Of a stretch of 64,000 nt of DNA, positions 18,385 to 27,261 are shown in pieces (the first letter of the stretch is position 1; every line of letters starts with the position of its first letter). Location: contig NZ_LSGW01000047.1 of NCBI RefSeq assembly GCF_001643305.1, positions 140,747-204,746 of the forward strand, in the 5' to 3' direction. The DNA is from Aeromonas salmonicida subsp. salmonicida (GTDB lineage Bacteria > Pseudomonadota > Gammaproteobacteria > Enterobacterales > Aeromonadaceae). Both the position numbers and the translations under genes were made by a program. The notes under the pieces were generated by a model. The model searched no databases. It was not told the DNA's origin and saw nothing but the letters and a program-made list of their open reading frames with translations.

Positions 18385-20487
18385 ATGCAGTTCCGTTCTA
18401 TCCAGAATCGAATTCTGGTAATGGCCGGGATCGCCATGACCGCAGCCCTGGTCATACTGATCCTGCTCAACCAGTATTCCGGTCAACAGACCCAACAGCT
18501 GACCATCAGCTCCAGTCGCGCCGCCCTGCAGCAAGAAGCCTGGCAAAAGGTGAGTGCCAACGCACGGGCCGAGGCCGCCACCATCACACAGTTGCTGCAA
18601 AAGGGGCTCTCCTATACCCAGCAGATGGCCAGTGCCCTCGCCTTGCAACAAGAGGGCCTGCTGCCGCTGGATCGCCAGCAGGCCACGGATCTACTCAAGG
18701 CGCAGCTCGCGCTCGAACCACAATTATATGGCGCCTTCGCCGGCTTCGAGCCGAACGGCTTCGACGGCCAGGATGCCACCTTCGCCGGTCAAAGCACGCT
18801 GGGCAGCGACAGTCAGGGCCGCTTCGTGCCCTACTTCTATCGTGACAAGGACCAGATAGGCACAGACCTGCTGCTTTCCATCGAAAAGACCGATCCGGAT
18901 GAATTCGGCAACCCGGCCAACGACTACTACTCCTGCCCGAAACGGGAGGGGCGCTCCTGCCTCATCGACCCCTTCAAGGTGGATATCAACGGCCAGCAGG
19001 TGCTGGTGAGCACCATCACCACCCCCATCATGGTGGCAGGCAAGTTCAAGGGGATCGCCGCGCTGGATCTGGCTGTGGACTCCATCAGCCGTCAGGCCCA
19101 GTCCCTCAACAGCAACATCTATGACGGCAAGGGCGAGACCCTGATCGTCAGCGCCGCCGGCGTCATCACGGGCACCAGCGGTGACGCCAGCCTGCTTGGC
19201 AGCCGGGCCGACAAGCTGCTCGGCAACCAGTGGCAGCAATATCTGAAACCGGAAGTGCAGCGTCAGGAGCTGGACGAATCGTTTCGTATCTCAGTGCCCA
19301 TCATGGTACCAGGCATGAGCCGCAACTGGGCCATCATAGTCACCCTGCCCTACAAGGTGGTACTGGCGGGCGCCGATCAGCTGGAAAGTCAGCTAAGCGA
19401 CATGAGTCGGGCTGCCATGACCCAGCAACTGGTGGGTGCCCTTGTCGTACTGGTGCTGGCACTGGCCACCATGCTGATGATAGCGCGCAGTATCACGGGC
19501 CCCATCCGCCAGATGGTCAGCCTGGTGGACGATATCGCCGATGGCGAGGGGGATCTCACCAAGCGCCTCACCACCCGCTCCGTCGACGAGCTGGGGGATC
19601 TCGCCAAGGGCATCAACCGCTTCATCGACAAGTTGCAGGTGCTGCTGGGGGATGTGCTGAAAACCGCCAGCGAAGTGAATCGCCACGCCGGTGATACCGA
19701 CCGCATCGCAGGCCAGACCGACACCAACTTGCAGCATCACCAGGCGGAGATGGAGCAGATGCTGACTGCGGTACAGGAGATGTCCTATGTCAGCCAGGAA
19801 GTGGCCACCCACGCCAACAACACCGCCGACTCGGCCAAGCAGGCCCAGAGCGCGGCGGATCAGGGCAAGGTACGCTTCCAGCAGGTGATCCAGTCAATGC
19901 ACAAGGTGGCGGCCGAAGCAGGCAAAGGCGCCGAAGTGGTCGAGGGGTTGGCTCACGACAGCGAGCAGATCACCAACATACTCACTGTGATCCAGGGCAT
20001 TGCCGATCAGACCAACCTGCTCGCGCTCAATGCCGCTATAGAGGCAGCACGGGCAGGCGAACAGGGCCGAGGTTTTGCGGTGGTGGCCGACGAGGTGCGC
20101 AAGCTGGCGGGCAACACCCAGCAGGCGGTGCAGAACACCCAGGAGCTGCTCGAGAAGATCCGTCTCAGCTCGGCCAATGCGGTCAGCGCCATCAATCAAA
20201 GCCAGCAGCTGACCCATCAGGCGGTGGGCGAGGCGGATCTGGCGGAAGAGGCGCTCGCCAGCATCTATCAGGCCATCTCTACCATCAACGACATGACCTA
20301 TCAGATCGCCTCCGCCGCCGAGGAGCAGAGCTCCGTCTCCGAGACGGTGTCCGGCAATCTGTCAAAAACCAACGCACTGGCCAACGACATCGCTCAGGAT
20401 GCGACCGAAACGGCCAAAGCCAGCCAGGCATTGCGTCAGGCAGCCGAGCGTTTGCAGCAATTACTGGGACAATTTCGTCTCAGCTGA
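18385..20487 (+). CDS. Methyl-accepting chemotaxis protein with dCache sensor
   Basis: A 700-residue transmembrane chemoreceptor. Helix 1 is at about residues 9-29 ([18 protein letters not shown]), followed by a large periplasmic sensor of the double Cache type (about 40-340, with a [16 protein letters not shown] segment). Helix 2 is near 355-373 ([16 protein letters not shown]), then HAMP (about 375-425) and the signalling domain with the hairpin tip [20 protein letters not shown]. The ligand is unknown; dCache receptors often bind amino acids or organic acids. Start ATG 18385 has AAGGAAGAG upstream. The C-terminus (QLLGQFRLS) carries no pentapeptide tether for CheR. A weak terminator follows, so it is probably monocistronic. 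Confidence 0.95.
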   Translation: MQFRSIQNRILVMAGIAMTAALVILILLNQYSGQQTQQLTISSSRAALQQEAWQKVSANARAEAATITQLLQKGLSYTQQMASALALQQEGLLPLDRQQATDLLKAQLALEPQLYGAFAGFEPNGFDGQDATFAGQSTLGSDSQGRFVPYFYRDKDQIGTDLLLSIEKTDPDEFGNPANDYYSCPKREGRSCLIDPFKVDINGQQVLVSTITTPIMVAGKFKGIAALDLAVDSISRQAQSLNSNIYDGKGETLIVSAAGVITGTSGDASLLGSRADKLLGNQWQQYLKPEVQRQELDESFRISVPIMVPGMSRNWAIIVTLPYKVVLAGADQLESQLSDMSRAAMTQQLVGALVVLVLALATMLMIARSITGPIRQMVSLVDDIADGEGDLTKRLTTRSVDELGDLAKGINRFIDKLQVLLGDVLKTASEVNRHAGDTDRIAGQTDTNLQHHQAEMEQMLTAVQEMSYVSQEVATHANNTADSAKQAQSAADQGKVRFQQVIQSMHKVAAEAGKGAEVVEGLAHDSEQITNILTVIQGIADQTNLLALNAAIEAARAGEQGRGFAVVADEVRKLAGNTQQAVQNTQELLEKIRLSSANAVSAINQSQQLTHQAVGEADLAEEALASIYQAISTINDMTYQIASAAEEQSSVSETVSGNLSKTNALANDIAQDATETAKASQALRQAAERLQQLLGQFRLS

Positions 20488-20501
20488 CAATTTTCCTCTC
20501 T

Positions 20502-20534
20502 CGGACTCTCCCCCTCGGGGGCGAGTCCGTTTAC
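20502..20534 (+). terminator. Probable terminator after the chemoreceptor gene
   Basis: Stem CGGACTC / GAGTCCG with an inner CCCC/GGGG extension, followed by a short GTTTACC tract. It is GC-rich but has few T residues. Confidence 0.5.
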
Positions 20535-20586
20535 CATAGGCAACGAATTTGCCTGATGGCAGGCAATGTAGTGAGAGGTAAATGCC

Positions 20587-21234
20587 GTGCCCACCCCGGA
20601 CCGTCGCCCACGTGGCCATAACAGACGAGCCCAGCAGCGTCGACAAGACGAATCACAAGGATCCCTGCTCCATCGTATCAATGCCGCTACCCTGCGCCAG
20701 CGCATCGGCCAAGGGATGCGTGGCCTTGGCCAACGCGGCCAGGAGGCCAGCGCAGGCAAATTCAAGCTGGCCAACCCGCTGCCCCGCAAACACACCATAG
20801 GCCTGCTGGTGCTGGTGCCCATCTGGCTGCTGTTGCTGGCTTGGGAACCTGCGCCTGCCATGCCGACAACCGCCCCGTCCGGTTCGCTCGCCGTGCCGCT
20901 GGCCGTGCCAGCCGAAGCGCTGACTACTGGCAATGGCACCTCGGCCGCCAAACCGGTCGAAGAGAAAGTAGATGGCAGCTGGCTACAGCACGATGTGCAA
21001 GCCGGTGAAACCCTCTACTCCATCTGGCGCAAGTTCGAGCTGCCAGGCGCCGAGCTCAGTCGCCTGATTGCCATCGAAGGGCCGGACCGCCCTTTGACCC
21101 GGCTGCAATCGGGCAAGTCGGTGTTCATTCTGGTGGATGACAACCGCCGCATCCAGCGGGTGGAGATCCGCTCCTACGGTCAGGCCATCTATCGGTATGA
21201 CCGGCAGGGCCAAGGGTTCGCCCTCAAGGAGTGA
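20587..21234 (+). CDS. OapA-type LysM-like envelope protein
   Basis: A 215-residue protein with a basic, Arg-rich cytoplasmic N-terminus (residues 1-65), one membrane helix (about 69-87, IGLLVLVPIWLLLLAWEP) and an Ala/Pro linker. A C-terminal LysM-like domain of the opacity-associated protein A class (about 125-205) contains HDVQAGETLYSIWRKFELPG. It is probably anchored in the inner membrane with the domain in the periplasm, contacting peptidoglycan. The start is a GTG at 20587 with GAGAGG eight bases upstream. Full OapA/YtfB proteins are similar in layout. A strong terminator follows directly. Confidence 0.8.
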   Translation: MPTPDRRPRGHNRRAQQRRQDESQGSLLHRINAATLRQRIGQGMRGLGQRGQEASAGKFKLANPLPRKHTIGLLVLVPIWLLLLAWEPAPAMPTTAPSGSLAVPLAVPAEALTTGNGTSAAKPVEEKVDGSWLQHDVQAGETLYSIWRKFELPGAELSRLIAIEGPDRPLTRLQSGKSVFILVDDNRRIQRVEIRSYGQAIYRYDRQGQGFALKE

Positions 21235-21239
21235 CAAAA

Positions 21240-21266
21240 CGGGAGGCCATGAGCCTCCCGCTTTTT
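21240..21266 (+). terminator. Terminator of the OapA-like gene
   Basis: Stem CGGGAGGC / GCCTCCCG with a CATGA loop, then CTTTTT. It begins just after the stop codon. Confidence 0.9.
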
Positions 21267-21338
21267 GATCCAGCACCGTGAAATAAGCCGCTGACTTCAC
21301 AATATTTTTAGCTTGCTCAAAAAATGAAAAGCGCAAAA

Positions 21339-21366
21339 TTGACAAGGATCTGCTCTCACGTACAAT
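21339..21366 (+). promoter_or_regulatory. Sigma-70-type promoter of the cold-shock gene
   Basis: TTGACA (21339-21344), a 16-nt spacer, then TACAAT (21361-21366). Transcription would begin near 21373 and leave a leader of about 130 nt before the ATG at 21506. Long leaders are the known temperature-sensing part of cspA-type mRNAs. Confidence 0.75.
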
Positions 21367-21505
21367 CGTTTGTGCTTTAGACAGGGATTGTTCTACATGC
21401 TACTGGGACAAATTGACGTGGTCAGTCATGCTTCAACCCCTGATTCCTAGGCAAATGCTGCCCAACAAGGCTTAGTTTCATTTCGTTATAGATAGGACTT
21501 ACCAC

Positions 21506-21715
21506 ATGTCTGACATTCGCACCGGCCAAGTAAAATGGTTTAACGAAACCAAGGGTTTTGGCTTCATCGAGCAATCCCAGGGACCGGACGTTTTCGTTCA
21601 CTTCTCCTCCATCCAGAGCACAGGTTTCAAGACCCTGGCTGAAGGTCAAAAAGTCCAGTTCACTGTGACTCAGGGCCAAAAAGGTCCTCAGGCTGAGAAC
21701 GTTACTCTGCTCTAA
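21506..21715 (+). CDS. CspA-family cold-shock protein
   Basis: A 69-residue single cold-shock domain that binds single-stranded RNA/DNA. It keeps the RNP1-like KGFGFIEQ and RNP2-like VFVHFSSI motifs and the N-terminal [11 protein letters not shown]. Length is normal for the family. The gene has its own promoter, a long leader and a strong terminator, so it is monocistronic. The leader contains the usual AT-rich start-proximal region. Whether it is cold-induced or constitutive (CspD/CspE-like) cannot be told from the coding sequence. Confidence 0.95.
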   Translation: MSDIRTGQVKWFNETKGFGFIEQSQGPDVFVHFSSIQSTGFKTLAEGQKVQFTVTQGQKGPQAENVTLL

Positions 21716-21733
21716 GCCACGCCAGTGAGCCTG

Positions 21734-21763
21734 TAGGAGGAGACCTGCTCCTCCTATTTTTTT
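21734..21763 (+). terminator. Terminator of the cold-shock gene
   Basis: Stem TAGGAGGAG / CTCCTCCTA with an ACCTG loop and seven T residues. The next 290 bases (21764-22053) hold nothing I can identify. Confidence 0.92.
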
Positions 21764-22053
21764 GCCTGCCGTTTACCACGCCACTATTGTTCATCGCCCG
21801 CTTGTGACCAGACCCTCTCCGGGTTGTGACTGCGCTTGCCCGCCATTTCCCTCTTGTCGCCCCTCACCCATCAGGCCATCACGACCACTGGGTATCAGCT
21901 CACCCCGGACCAGGGCAGCGTCTTGCTATCAGGCTAAGCGAGCTTGGCAAACGGAGGGGTAGAGCTGAAAAGCAGGAATACAAACGCATCACAGCGCGAT
22001 ACGGAAGTCATTTTTGAAGGATTAAAAGGAATGCTGGTACTACGAAGAGAAAT

Positions 22054-22130
22054 TGGAGCGGATAACGAGACTCGAATACACGACCCCAGCCTTGGCTGGC
22101 ATGGATGATGCTCTACCAACTGCGATTGGT
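22054..22130 (-). pseudogene. Decayed tRNA-Gly copy
   Basis: The 3' half matches tRNA-Gly of the same array (TGGAGCGG...AACGAGACTCGAA on the plus strand) and the D-loop CTACCAACTG is kept. The T-stem is mispaired, the anticodon arm is rearranged and the 5' acceptor strand (GCGGGAA) is missing. The flanking GAAGAGAAATTGGAGCGG also precedes the first intact tRNA-Gly, so this is a duplicated, degenerate copy and not a functional tRNA. Confidence 0.7.
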
Positions 22131-22172
22131 TCAGTACTCGATGACGTACAGAGAGGGTATTTGAAGAGAAAT

Positions 22173-22248
<76 letters not shown>

Positions 22249-22274
22249 AACAGGATGTCACATTGCAAATGTAT

Positions 22275-22350
<76 letters not shown>

Positions 22351-22386
22351 ATCGGGCTGGATTGAACCAGTTTCATCATCACATTT

Positions 22387-22462
<76 letters not shown>

Positions 22463-22497
22463 AACAGCGTTGTCATTATCTGGTCTGTGAAGATGAT

Positions 22498-22573
<76 letters not shown>

Positions 22574-22609
22574 ATCGGGCTGGATTGAACCAGTTTCATC
22601 ATCACATTT

Positions 22610-22685
<76 letters not shown>

Positions 22686-22874
22686 ACACACCATAAAATG
22701 GCATCAAAACAAATCGTGCAGCATTTGGTTGCTTGCGCTACTGCACGGGAGCCGAATTATAAGAGCAGTCTTTCCAATTGCAAGGGCTTTTTCGTCTGGT
22801 TGCGCGTGTTCGCTCAAAAGCTGGCCGAACTGTCGATTTTAGCAACCAATCGATGGCAACCCCATGCCAGGCAA

Positions 22875-23420
22875 TCAGATCTTGAAGACGTGACTACGAT
22901 AGAAGCGCAACTCGGCGATGGATTCACGAATATCGTCCAGCGCCATGTGGGAGCCACTCTTGGTGAACTGATCCAGCAGCTCGGGCTGCCAGCGGCGTAC
23001 CAGCTCCTTGATGGTGCTGACGTCAACGTTGCGGTAATGGAAGAAGGCTTCCAGCTCGCTCATGTGCTTGACCATGAAGCGGCGATCCTGGCCTATGCTG
23101 TTGCCGCACAGCGGGCTGGTGCGCTCCGGTACCCACTGGCGAATGAAATCGAGGGTCTCGGCCACGGCCCTAGTTTCGTCGTACTGACTCTCCTTGACCC
23201 GGGCCACCAGTCCGCTCCTGGTATGGGTGTTGACGTTCCAGTCGTCCATCTTGGCCAGCTCTTCATCGCTTTGGTGGATGGCGATGACAGGCCCTTCTGC
23301 CAGCACGTTCAGATCCTTGTCGGTGACTATGGTGGCGATCTCCAGTACCACGTTCTCTTCGGGGTCCAGACCCGTCATCTCCATGTCGATCCATACCAGG
23401 TTCTGCGCGCTGACTGTCAT
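22875..23420 (-). CDS. orn: Oligoribonuclease
   Basis: A 181-residue DEDDh 3'-to-5' exonuclease that degrades short oligoribonucleotides and pGpG to mononucleotides. It has the Exo I motif [10 protein letters not shown], Exo II segment [11 protein letters not shown] and the H-D motif [11 protein letters not shown]. The length matches E. coli Orn. Start ATG 23420 gives [15 protein letters not shown]; an in-frame codon at 23468 adds an unrelated tail. It is divergent from rsgA (91 nt), the usual gammaproteobacterial arrangement. Since Orn clears pGpG, it supports c-di-GMP turnover by the EAL proteins of the window. Confidence 0.97.
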
Positions 23421-23511
23421 GATTATTCTCTCTATTGGGAGGAATGGCGGAATTTTGCCAATTTGCATGTATCATACTGGCTTTGAATCTGTTCATAAAC
23501 TGGCGAATCGA

Positions 23512-24543
23512 GTGGCAAAGAAAGCAAAACTCAATCTGGGTCAACAAAGCCGCGTCCAGGCCAACCGCGAGCGGCGGTTGCAAAAAGATCACACCACTGT
23601 CGTGGATGACACCCTGTTTGGCCCGGCCATTGAAGGAGTGGTGATCAGCCGTTTCGGTCAGCATGCTGACGTAGAAGCGACTGACGGCACCATCCACCGC
23701 AGCAACCTGCGTCGCAGCATCAGCAGCCTGGTGTGTGGCGACAAGGTGGTCTGGCGGCCCGGCCTCAATACCGCGACCGCAGGTGTCATCGAAGCGGTGC
23801 ATCCGCGCCACTCAGTGTTGACCCGGCCGGATTTCTACGACGGGGTCAAACCCATCGCCGCCAACATCGACCAGATCATCATCGTCTCGGCGGTGATGCC
23901 CGAGTTCTCCACCAACATTGTCGACCGCTATCTGGTCGCCGCCGAGGATGTGGAGATACAGCCACTCATAGTGCTGAACAAAGTCGACATGCTCGATGAG
24001 GCTGCCCGCATCCGTGTCGAACGACAACTCGACCCCTATCGCAAGCTGGGCTATCAGGTGATCCTGGTCAGCTGTGAGAGCGGCGAAGGCCTCGATGAGC
24101 TCAAGGCCCAGTTCGAAGGCAAGATCAGCATCTTCGTCGGCCAGTCCGGGGTGGGCAAATCGTCGCTCACTAACGCTCTGATGCCGGGGCTGGATGTGCT
24201 GACCGGCGAGATCTCCGAAAACTCGGGGCTAGGTACGCACACCACTACCACAGCGCGACTCTATCACTTCCCGAGCGGCGGCGATCTCATCGACTCCCCC
24301 GGGATCCGCGAGTTCGCACTCTGGCATCTGGAAGCCGATCGCATCACCTGGTGCTTCATCGAGTTTCGTGACTACCTGGGTGGTTGCCGATTCCGCGACT
24401 GCACCCACAAGGACGACCCAGGCTGCGCCCTGCGTGCGGCGGTCGACCGTGGTGACATCAGTGCCGATCGCTTCCACAACTATCACCGCATCCTGGAAAC
24501 CATGCAGGAAGCCCGCCACGGTCGGCAACAAGCCCGGACGTGA
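23512..24543 (+). CDS. rsgA: Small ribosomal subunit biogenesis GTPase RsgA
   Basis: A 343-residue circularly permuted GTPase that matures the 30S subunit. In order: N-terminal OB fold (about 40-110), G4 motif NKVD, G1/Walker [12 protein letters not shown]3 DSPG, and the C-terminal zinc finger [16 protein letters not shown]. The GTG at 23512 gives the family N-terminus ([15 protein letters not shown]); an in-frame ATG at 23467 would add 15 residues and has no better ribosome site. It opens an operon with psd and three small genes and is divergent from orn. Confidence 0.95.
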   Translation: MAKKAKLNLGQQSRVQANRERRLQKDHTTVVDDTLFGPAIEGVVISRFGQHADVEATDGTIHRSNLRRSISSLVCGDKVVWRPGLNTATAGVIEAVHPRHSVLTRPDFYDGVKPIAANIDQIIIVSAVMPEFSTNIVDRYLVAAEDVEIQPLIVLNKVDMLDEAARIRVERQLDPYRKLGYQVILVSCESGEGLDELKAQFEGKISIFVGQSGVGKSSLTNALMPGLDVLTGEISENSGLGTHTTTTARLYHFPSGGDLIDSPGIREFALWHLEADRITWCFIEFRDYLGGCRFRDCTHKDDPGCALRAAVDRGDISADRFHNYHRILETMQEARHGRQQART

Positions 24544-24582
24544 CCTATTCAACCCTCTTTCCATAAAGACCAGATCAAGATC

Positions 24583-25455
24583 ATGAGCATCACTGACAAC
24601 CTGAAAATTGCCGGTCAATACTGTTTGCCCAAGCACGCCCTCTCCCGTCTGGTGGGCAAGCTGGCTGCCGCAGAAGCGGGCAACCTCACCACACGGGTGA
24701 TAGAGGCCTTTATCAAACAGTACGGCGTCGACATGAGCGAAGCGCTGCACGAAGATCCAGCCCACTACACGAGCTTCAACGCCTTCTTCACCCGCGAGCT
24801 CAAGCCGGGGATCCGTCCGCTGGTCGAGGATGCCATGACCCTGGCCCTGCCGGTGGACGGCACCGTCAGCCAACTCGGCCCCATTCATCAGGGCCGCATC
24901 ATCCAGGCCAAGGGCCACGACTACAGCGCCCGCGAGCTGCTGGGTGGCTTCGAGGATCTGGTGGCGCCATTCAAGGATGGGGACTTTGCCACCATCTATC
25001 TGGCGCCCAAGGATTACCACCGCATCCATATGCCGCTGGACGGCGTGCTGGAAAGCATGGTGTTCGTGCCGGGGGATCTCTTCTCCGTCAACCCGCTCAC
25101 CGCCGAGAATGTGCCCAACCTGTTCGCTCGCAACGAACGTGTGGTCGCCACCTTCCGCACTCCCCATGGCCCCATGGCGTTGGTGCTGGTCGGCGCCACT
25201 ATCGTCGCCAGTATCGAAACCATCTGGGCCGGCAATATAGCGCCGACCAAGCAGAAAGAAGTGGTGCGTTGGGATTACAGCGGTGATGAAGCCATCACAC
25301 TGCAAAAAGGGGCCGAGATGGGCCTGTTCAAGCTCGGTAGTACCGTGGTCTGCCTGTTTGGCCCTGGCATGCTTGCCGGTTTTGAGCCCCATCTGGCCAA
25401 TGGCGTCACCACTCGCATGGGTCAACCCTTTGCCAAGCTGGCGGCCGACGCATGA
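24583..25455 (+). CDS. psd: Phosphatidylserine decarboxylase proenzyme
   Basis: A 290-residue inner-membrane enzyme making phosphatidylethanolamine from phosphatidylserine. The self-cleavage site LGST (in [12 protein letters not shown], near residue 254) creates the pyruvoyl group on Ser. The motifs [15 protein letters not shown] and [11 protein letters not shown] are as in the family, and the length is normal. It starts 39 nt after rsgA, and its stop overlaps the start of the next gene (ATGA at 25452). The ribosome site is weak, consistent with readthrough from rsgA. Confidence 0.97.
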   Translation: MSITDNLKIAGQYCLPKHALSRLVGKLAAAEAGNLTTRVIEAFIKQYGVDMSEALHEDPAHYTSFNAFFTRELKPGIRPLVEDAMTLALPVDGTVSQLGPIHQGRIIQAKGHDYSARELLGGFEDLVAPFKDGDFATIYLAPKDYHRIHMPLDGVLESMVFVPGDLFSVNPLTAENVPNLFARNERVVATFRTPHGPMALVLVGATIVASIETIWAGNIAPTKQKEVVRWDYSGDEAITLQKGAEMGLFKLGSTVVCLFGPGMLAGFEPHLANGVTTRMGQPFAKLAADA

Positions 25456-25721
25456 GTGACCAGCCAGGCTCCTCGCAAGCAAAAAACCCGCTACACGGGC
25501 TGACCCTGGAGGCGATCGTCACCGCCCTGGTCGAGCACTATGGCTGGGCAGAGCTCGGACAGCAGATAAACATCCGCTGCTTCACCGACGACCCCAGTAT
25601 CAAGTCCAGCTTGAAGTTCTTGCGCAAGACCCCCTGGGCACGGGAGAAGGTCGAAAGCCTCTACCTCTATGTCCAGCGCAAGCAAGCCAAATTGAAGAAG
25701 GAAGGGCCAGATGGCGTTTAA
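25452..25721 (+). CDS. VF530-family small DNA-binding protein
   Basis: An 89-residue protein of the VF530 (DUF2132) family: [20 protein letters not shown], then [20 protein letters not shown] and a Lys-rich tail. Family structures show a compact helical fold proposed to bind DNA; a cellular role is not established. Its start overlaps the psd stop and its end overlaps the next start by 11 nt, so it is translationally coupled on both sides. Confidence 0.85.
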   Translation: MSDQPGSSQAKNPLHGLTLEAIVTALVEHYGWAELGQQINIRCFTDDPSIKSSLKFLRKTPWAREKVESLYLYVQRKQAKLKKEGPDGV

Positions 25722-25974
25722 GATTACCTACACCTACAAAAAGCAGACCAAAGAGCTCGGCTATGCGAACGACAAGTTTCGCAGCATCTACGATGCCATT
25801 GCCGCCGCCGAAGGGCTGGATCTCTCCAGCTTCCACGCCATGGAGGCCCAGCTGGCCCAAGTCTGCCGCCGCGACAAAAAGAGCGTGAAGGATTACCAGG
25901 AGAACTACTTCAAGGAGCTGGGTTTCTCCAACATCGTCATCGAACGGGACAATCTCGAAGACAAGCAGGAGTAA
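25711..25974 (+). CDS. Conserved hypothetical protein, probably DUF2960
   Basis: An 87-residue protein with a beta-like N-terminus ([20 protein letters not shown]) and then helices ([37 protein letters not shown]). It resembles DUF2960 proteins of Vibrionales and Aeromonadales as I recall them; the family match would need a profile search. There are no catalytic motifs, membrane segments or signal peptide. It overlaps the previous gene by 11 nt and lies 2 nt before the next start, so it belongs to the rsgA-psd operon. Confidence 0.75.
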   Translation: MAFKITYTYKKQTKELGYANDKFRSIYDAIAAAEGLDLSSFHAMEAQLAQVCRRDKKSVKDYQENYFKELGFSNIVIERDNLEDKQE

Positions 25975-25976
25975 GC

Positions 25977-26375
25977 ATGCGCACTCTGACTCTGATGGCC
26001 GCCTCCCTGCTGCTGGCGGCTTGCAGTACCCCGACCCAGCATATGGTCGGCAATGATCAGGATATCCACGGCTGTCGTGCCAGCGCCGGTTATCAATGGT
26101 CAGCGCTGACCAACCAGTGCGTCCGCCTGTTTGAACAGGCGGTGAGACTGCAATCCCTCAAATCGGATGAGACCGGCAGCGCCTTCGTGCTGTTCAATGC
26201 CGATCAGAGCAAGGCCGAATTGACCCTGCCAAACGGTGAGCAGACCTTGCTGACCCGACAAGGGGATGAGGGCAACTGGTCCTGGCAGGGAGGTGCTTAC
26301 CAGCTCTTCCCCTGGAAAGGCTATGTGCTCAAATCCGGCGAGCAGGCTCTCTTTCACGGTGACAGCGCCCTCTAG
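25977..26375 (+). CDS. Small outer-envelope lipoprotein of unknown function
   Basis: A 132-residue lipoprotein. The signal peptide MRTLTLMAASLLLAAC has the lipobox LAAC, with Ser at +2, which fits outer-membrane sorting. The mature part has two cysteines (HGCRASAGYQWSALTNQCVR), possibly disulphide-linked, and a beta-rich C-terminal half. I do not recognise the family. It is the last gene of the rsgA operon and is followed by a strong terminator. Confidence 0.8.
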   Translation: MRTLTLMAASLLLAACSTPTQHMVGNDQDIHGCRASAGYQWSALTNQCVRLFEQAVRLQSLKSDETGSAFVLFNADQSKAELTLPNGEQTLLTRQGDEGNWSWQGGAYQLFPWKGYVLKSGEQALFHGDSAL

Positions 26376-26402
26376 TCGCCAGCCAGTCGTGCTGACGCTC
26401 CG

Positions 26403-26436
26403 AACGCCCCCGGCCCCTGCCGGGGGCGTTTTTCTT
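26403..26436 (+). terminator. Terminator of the rsgA-psd operon
   Basis: Twelve-base stem AACGCCCCCGGC / GCCGGGGGCGTT with a CCCT loop and TTTCTT. Confidence 0.92.
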
Positions 26437-26530
26437 TATGTCTGGCGGCAACACAGGGGCACCCGGGTGTCAGAACCTGAAATGCGCTGACGGCGGCATA
26501 TACCCTCTATTCAGGGCATGCTGACAGCCC

Positions 26531-26566
26531 AAAAACAAACACCCCGCTGCAAGCAAGGGGGTGTTT
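26531..26566 (-). terminator. Terminator of the BamC-like lipoprotein gene
   Basis: Stem AAACACCCC / GGGGTGTTT preceded on the plus strand by AAAAAC, the U tract for the minus-strand transcript, 42 nt past the stop. Confidence 0.85.
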
Positions 26567-26607
26567 GATGCTGGCCACCATACAAGCAGGCGGCTGACAG
26601 AGGCGGG

Positions 26608-27102
26608 TCAGTTGCCCAGAGTGGCAAACAGACTCTGTTCCAGGCGCCCCTGGGAGACACAGACAGGCGTGATGGAGGGGGCCGCAACACGCTCGCCGGA
26701 CGACTCAACGAAGTAGAGCTGGGTATTGCCCTTGACGTTGACGGTCGCCACGCTGTTGTTGCCGCTCTGGGTGATGATCAGATTGATCTGCAGATTGGGG
26801 TTGCCCAGCGCCACTTTGGAACCCATGGTGCCGCAATCCAGCCACTCCAGACCATCGGCGGAGTTTTCGACGTTGGCCGTCATCAGACCCGATCCACGCT
26901 GGCTGTTCTCGATGTTGAGACCGTGATCGGCAAACCACTTCTCGGCGCGCGCCCACACCAGATCCACCGGGATCTGCATCTCCTGGGTGTTGTTGGTCGC
27001 CTTGGCAACCGGCGGGTTATAGCGGTACTGCTCACCACCATTGTTGTCGCTGGCACACCCGGCCATCAGCAGGGCCAGGGCGATCCCCAATATCTTTTTC
27101 AT
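26608..27102 (-). CDS. Lipoprotein, BamC/NlpB-like layout, function unknown
   Basis: A 164-residue lipoprotein. The signal MKKILGIALALLMAGC carries the lipobox MAGC followed by Ala-Ser, fitting the outer membrane. The mature part has a flexible Asn/Tyr-rich linker (NNGGEQYRYNPPV) and then one globular domain with an EMQIPVDLVWARAEKWFADHG helix, like the helix-grip domains of BamC. The match is only in general layout. The start 27102 (M-K-K) has GAGAAGC upstream; an in-frame codon at 27120 is less suitable. Confidence 0.8.
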   Translation of the reverse strand: MKKILGIALALLMAGCASDNNGGEQYRYNPPVAKATNNTQEMQIPVDLVWARAEKWFADHGLNIENSQRGSGLMTANVENSADGLEWLDCGTMGSKVALGNPNLQINLIITQSGNNSVATVNVKGNTQLYFVESSGERVAAPSITPVCVSQGRLEQSLFATLGN

Positions 27103-27261
27103 GCTGCTTCTCTCATCCATATTATTCGGCCATCGGCCAACCGGCGGCTATTATGGCGTTGACGACACAGACTGTCAGCAGAGATCGGCAGAAATGCATC
27201 CTCGTTAACCCAAGCTTTACAAAACCCGTCTGCTATCATAGATTTGCTCGAAATTACCCCC

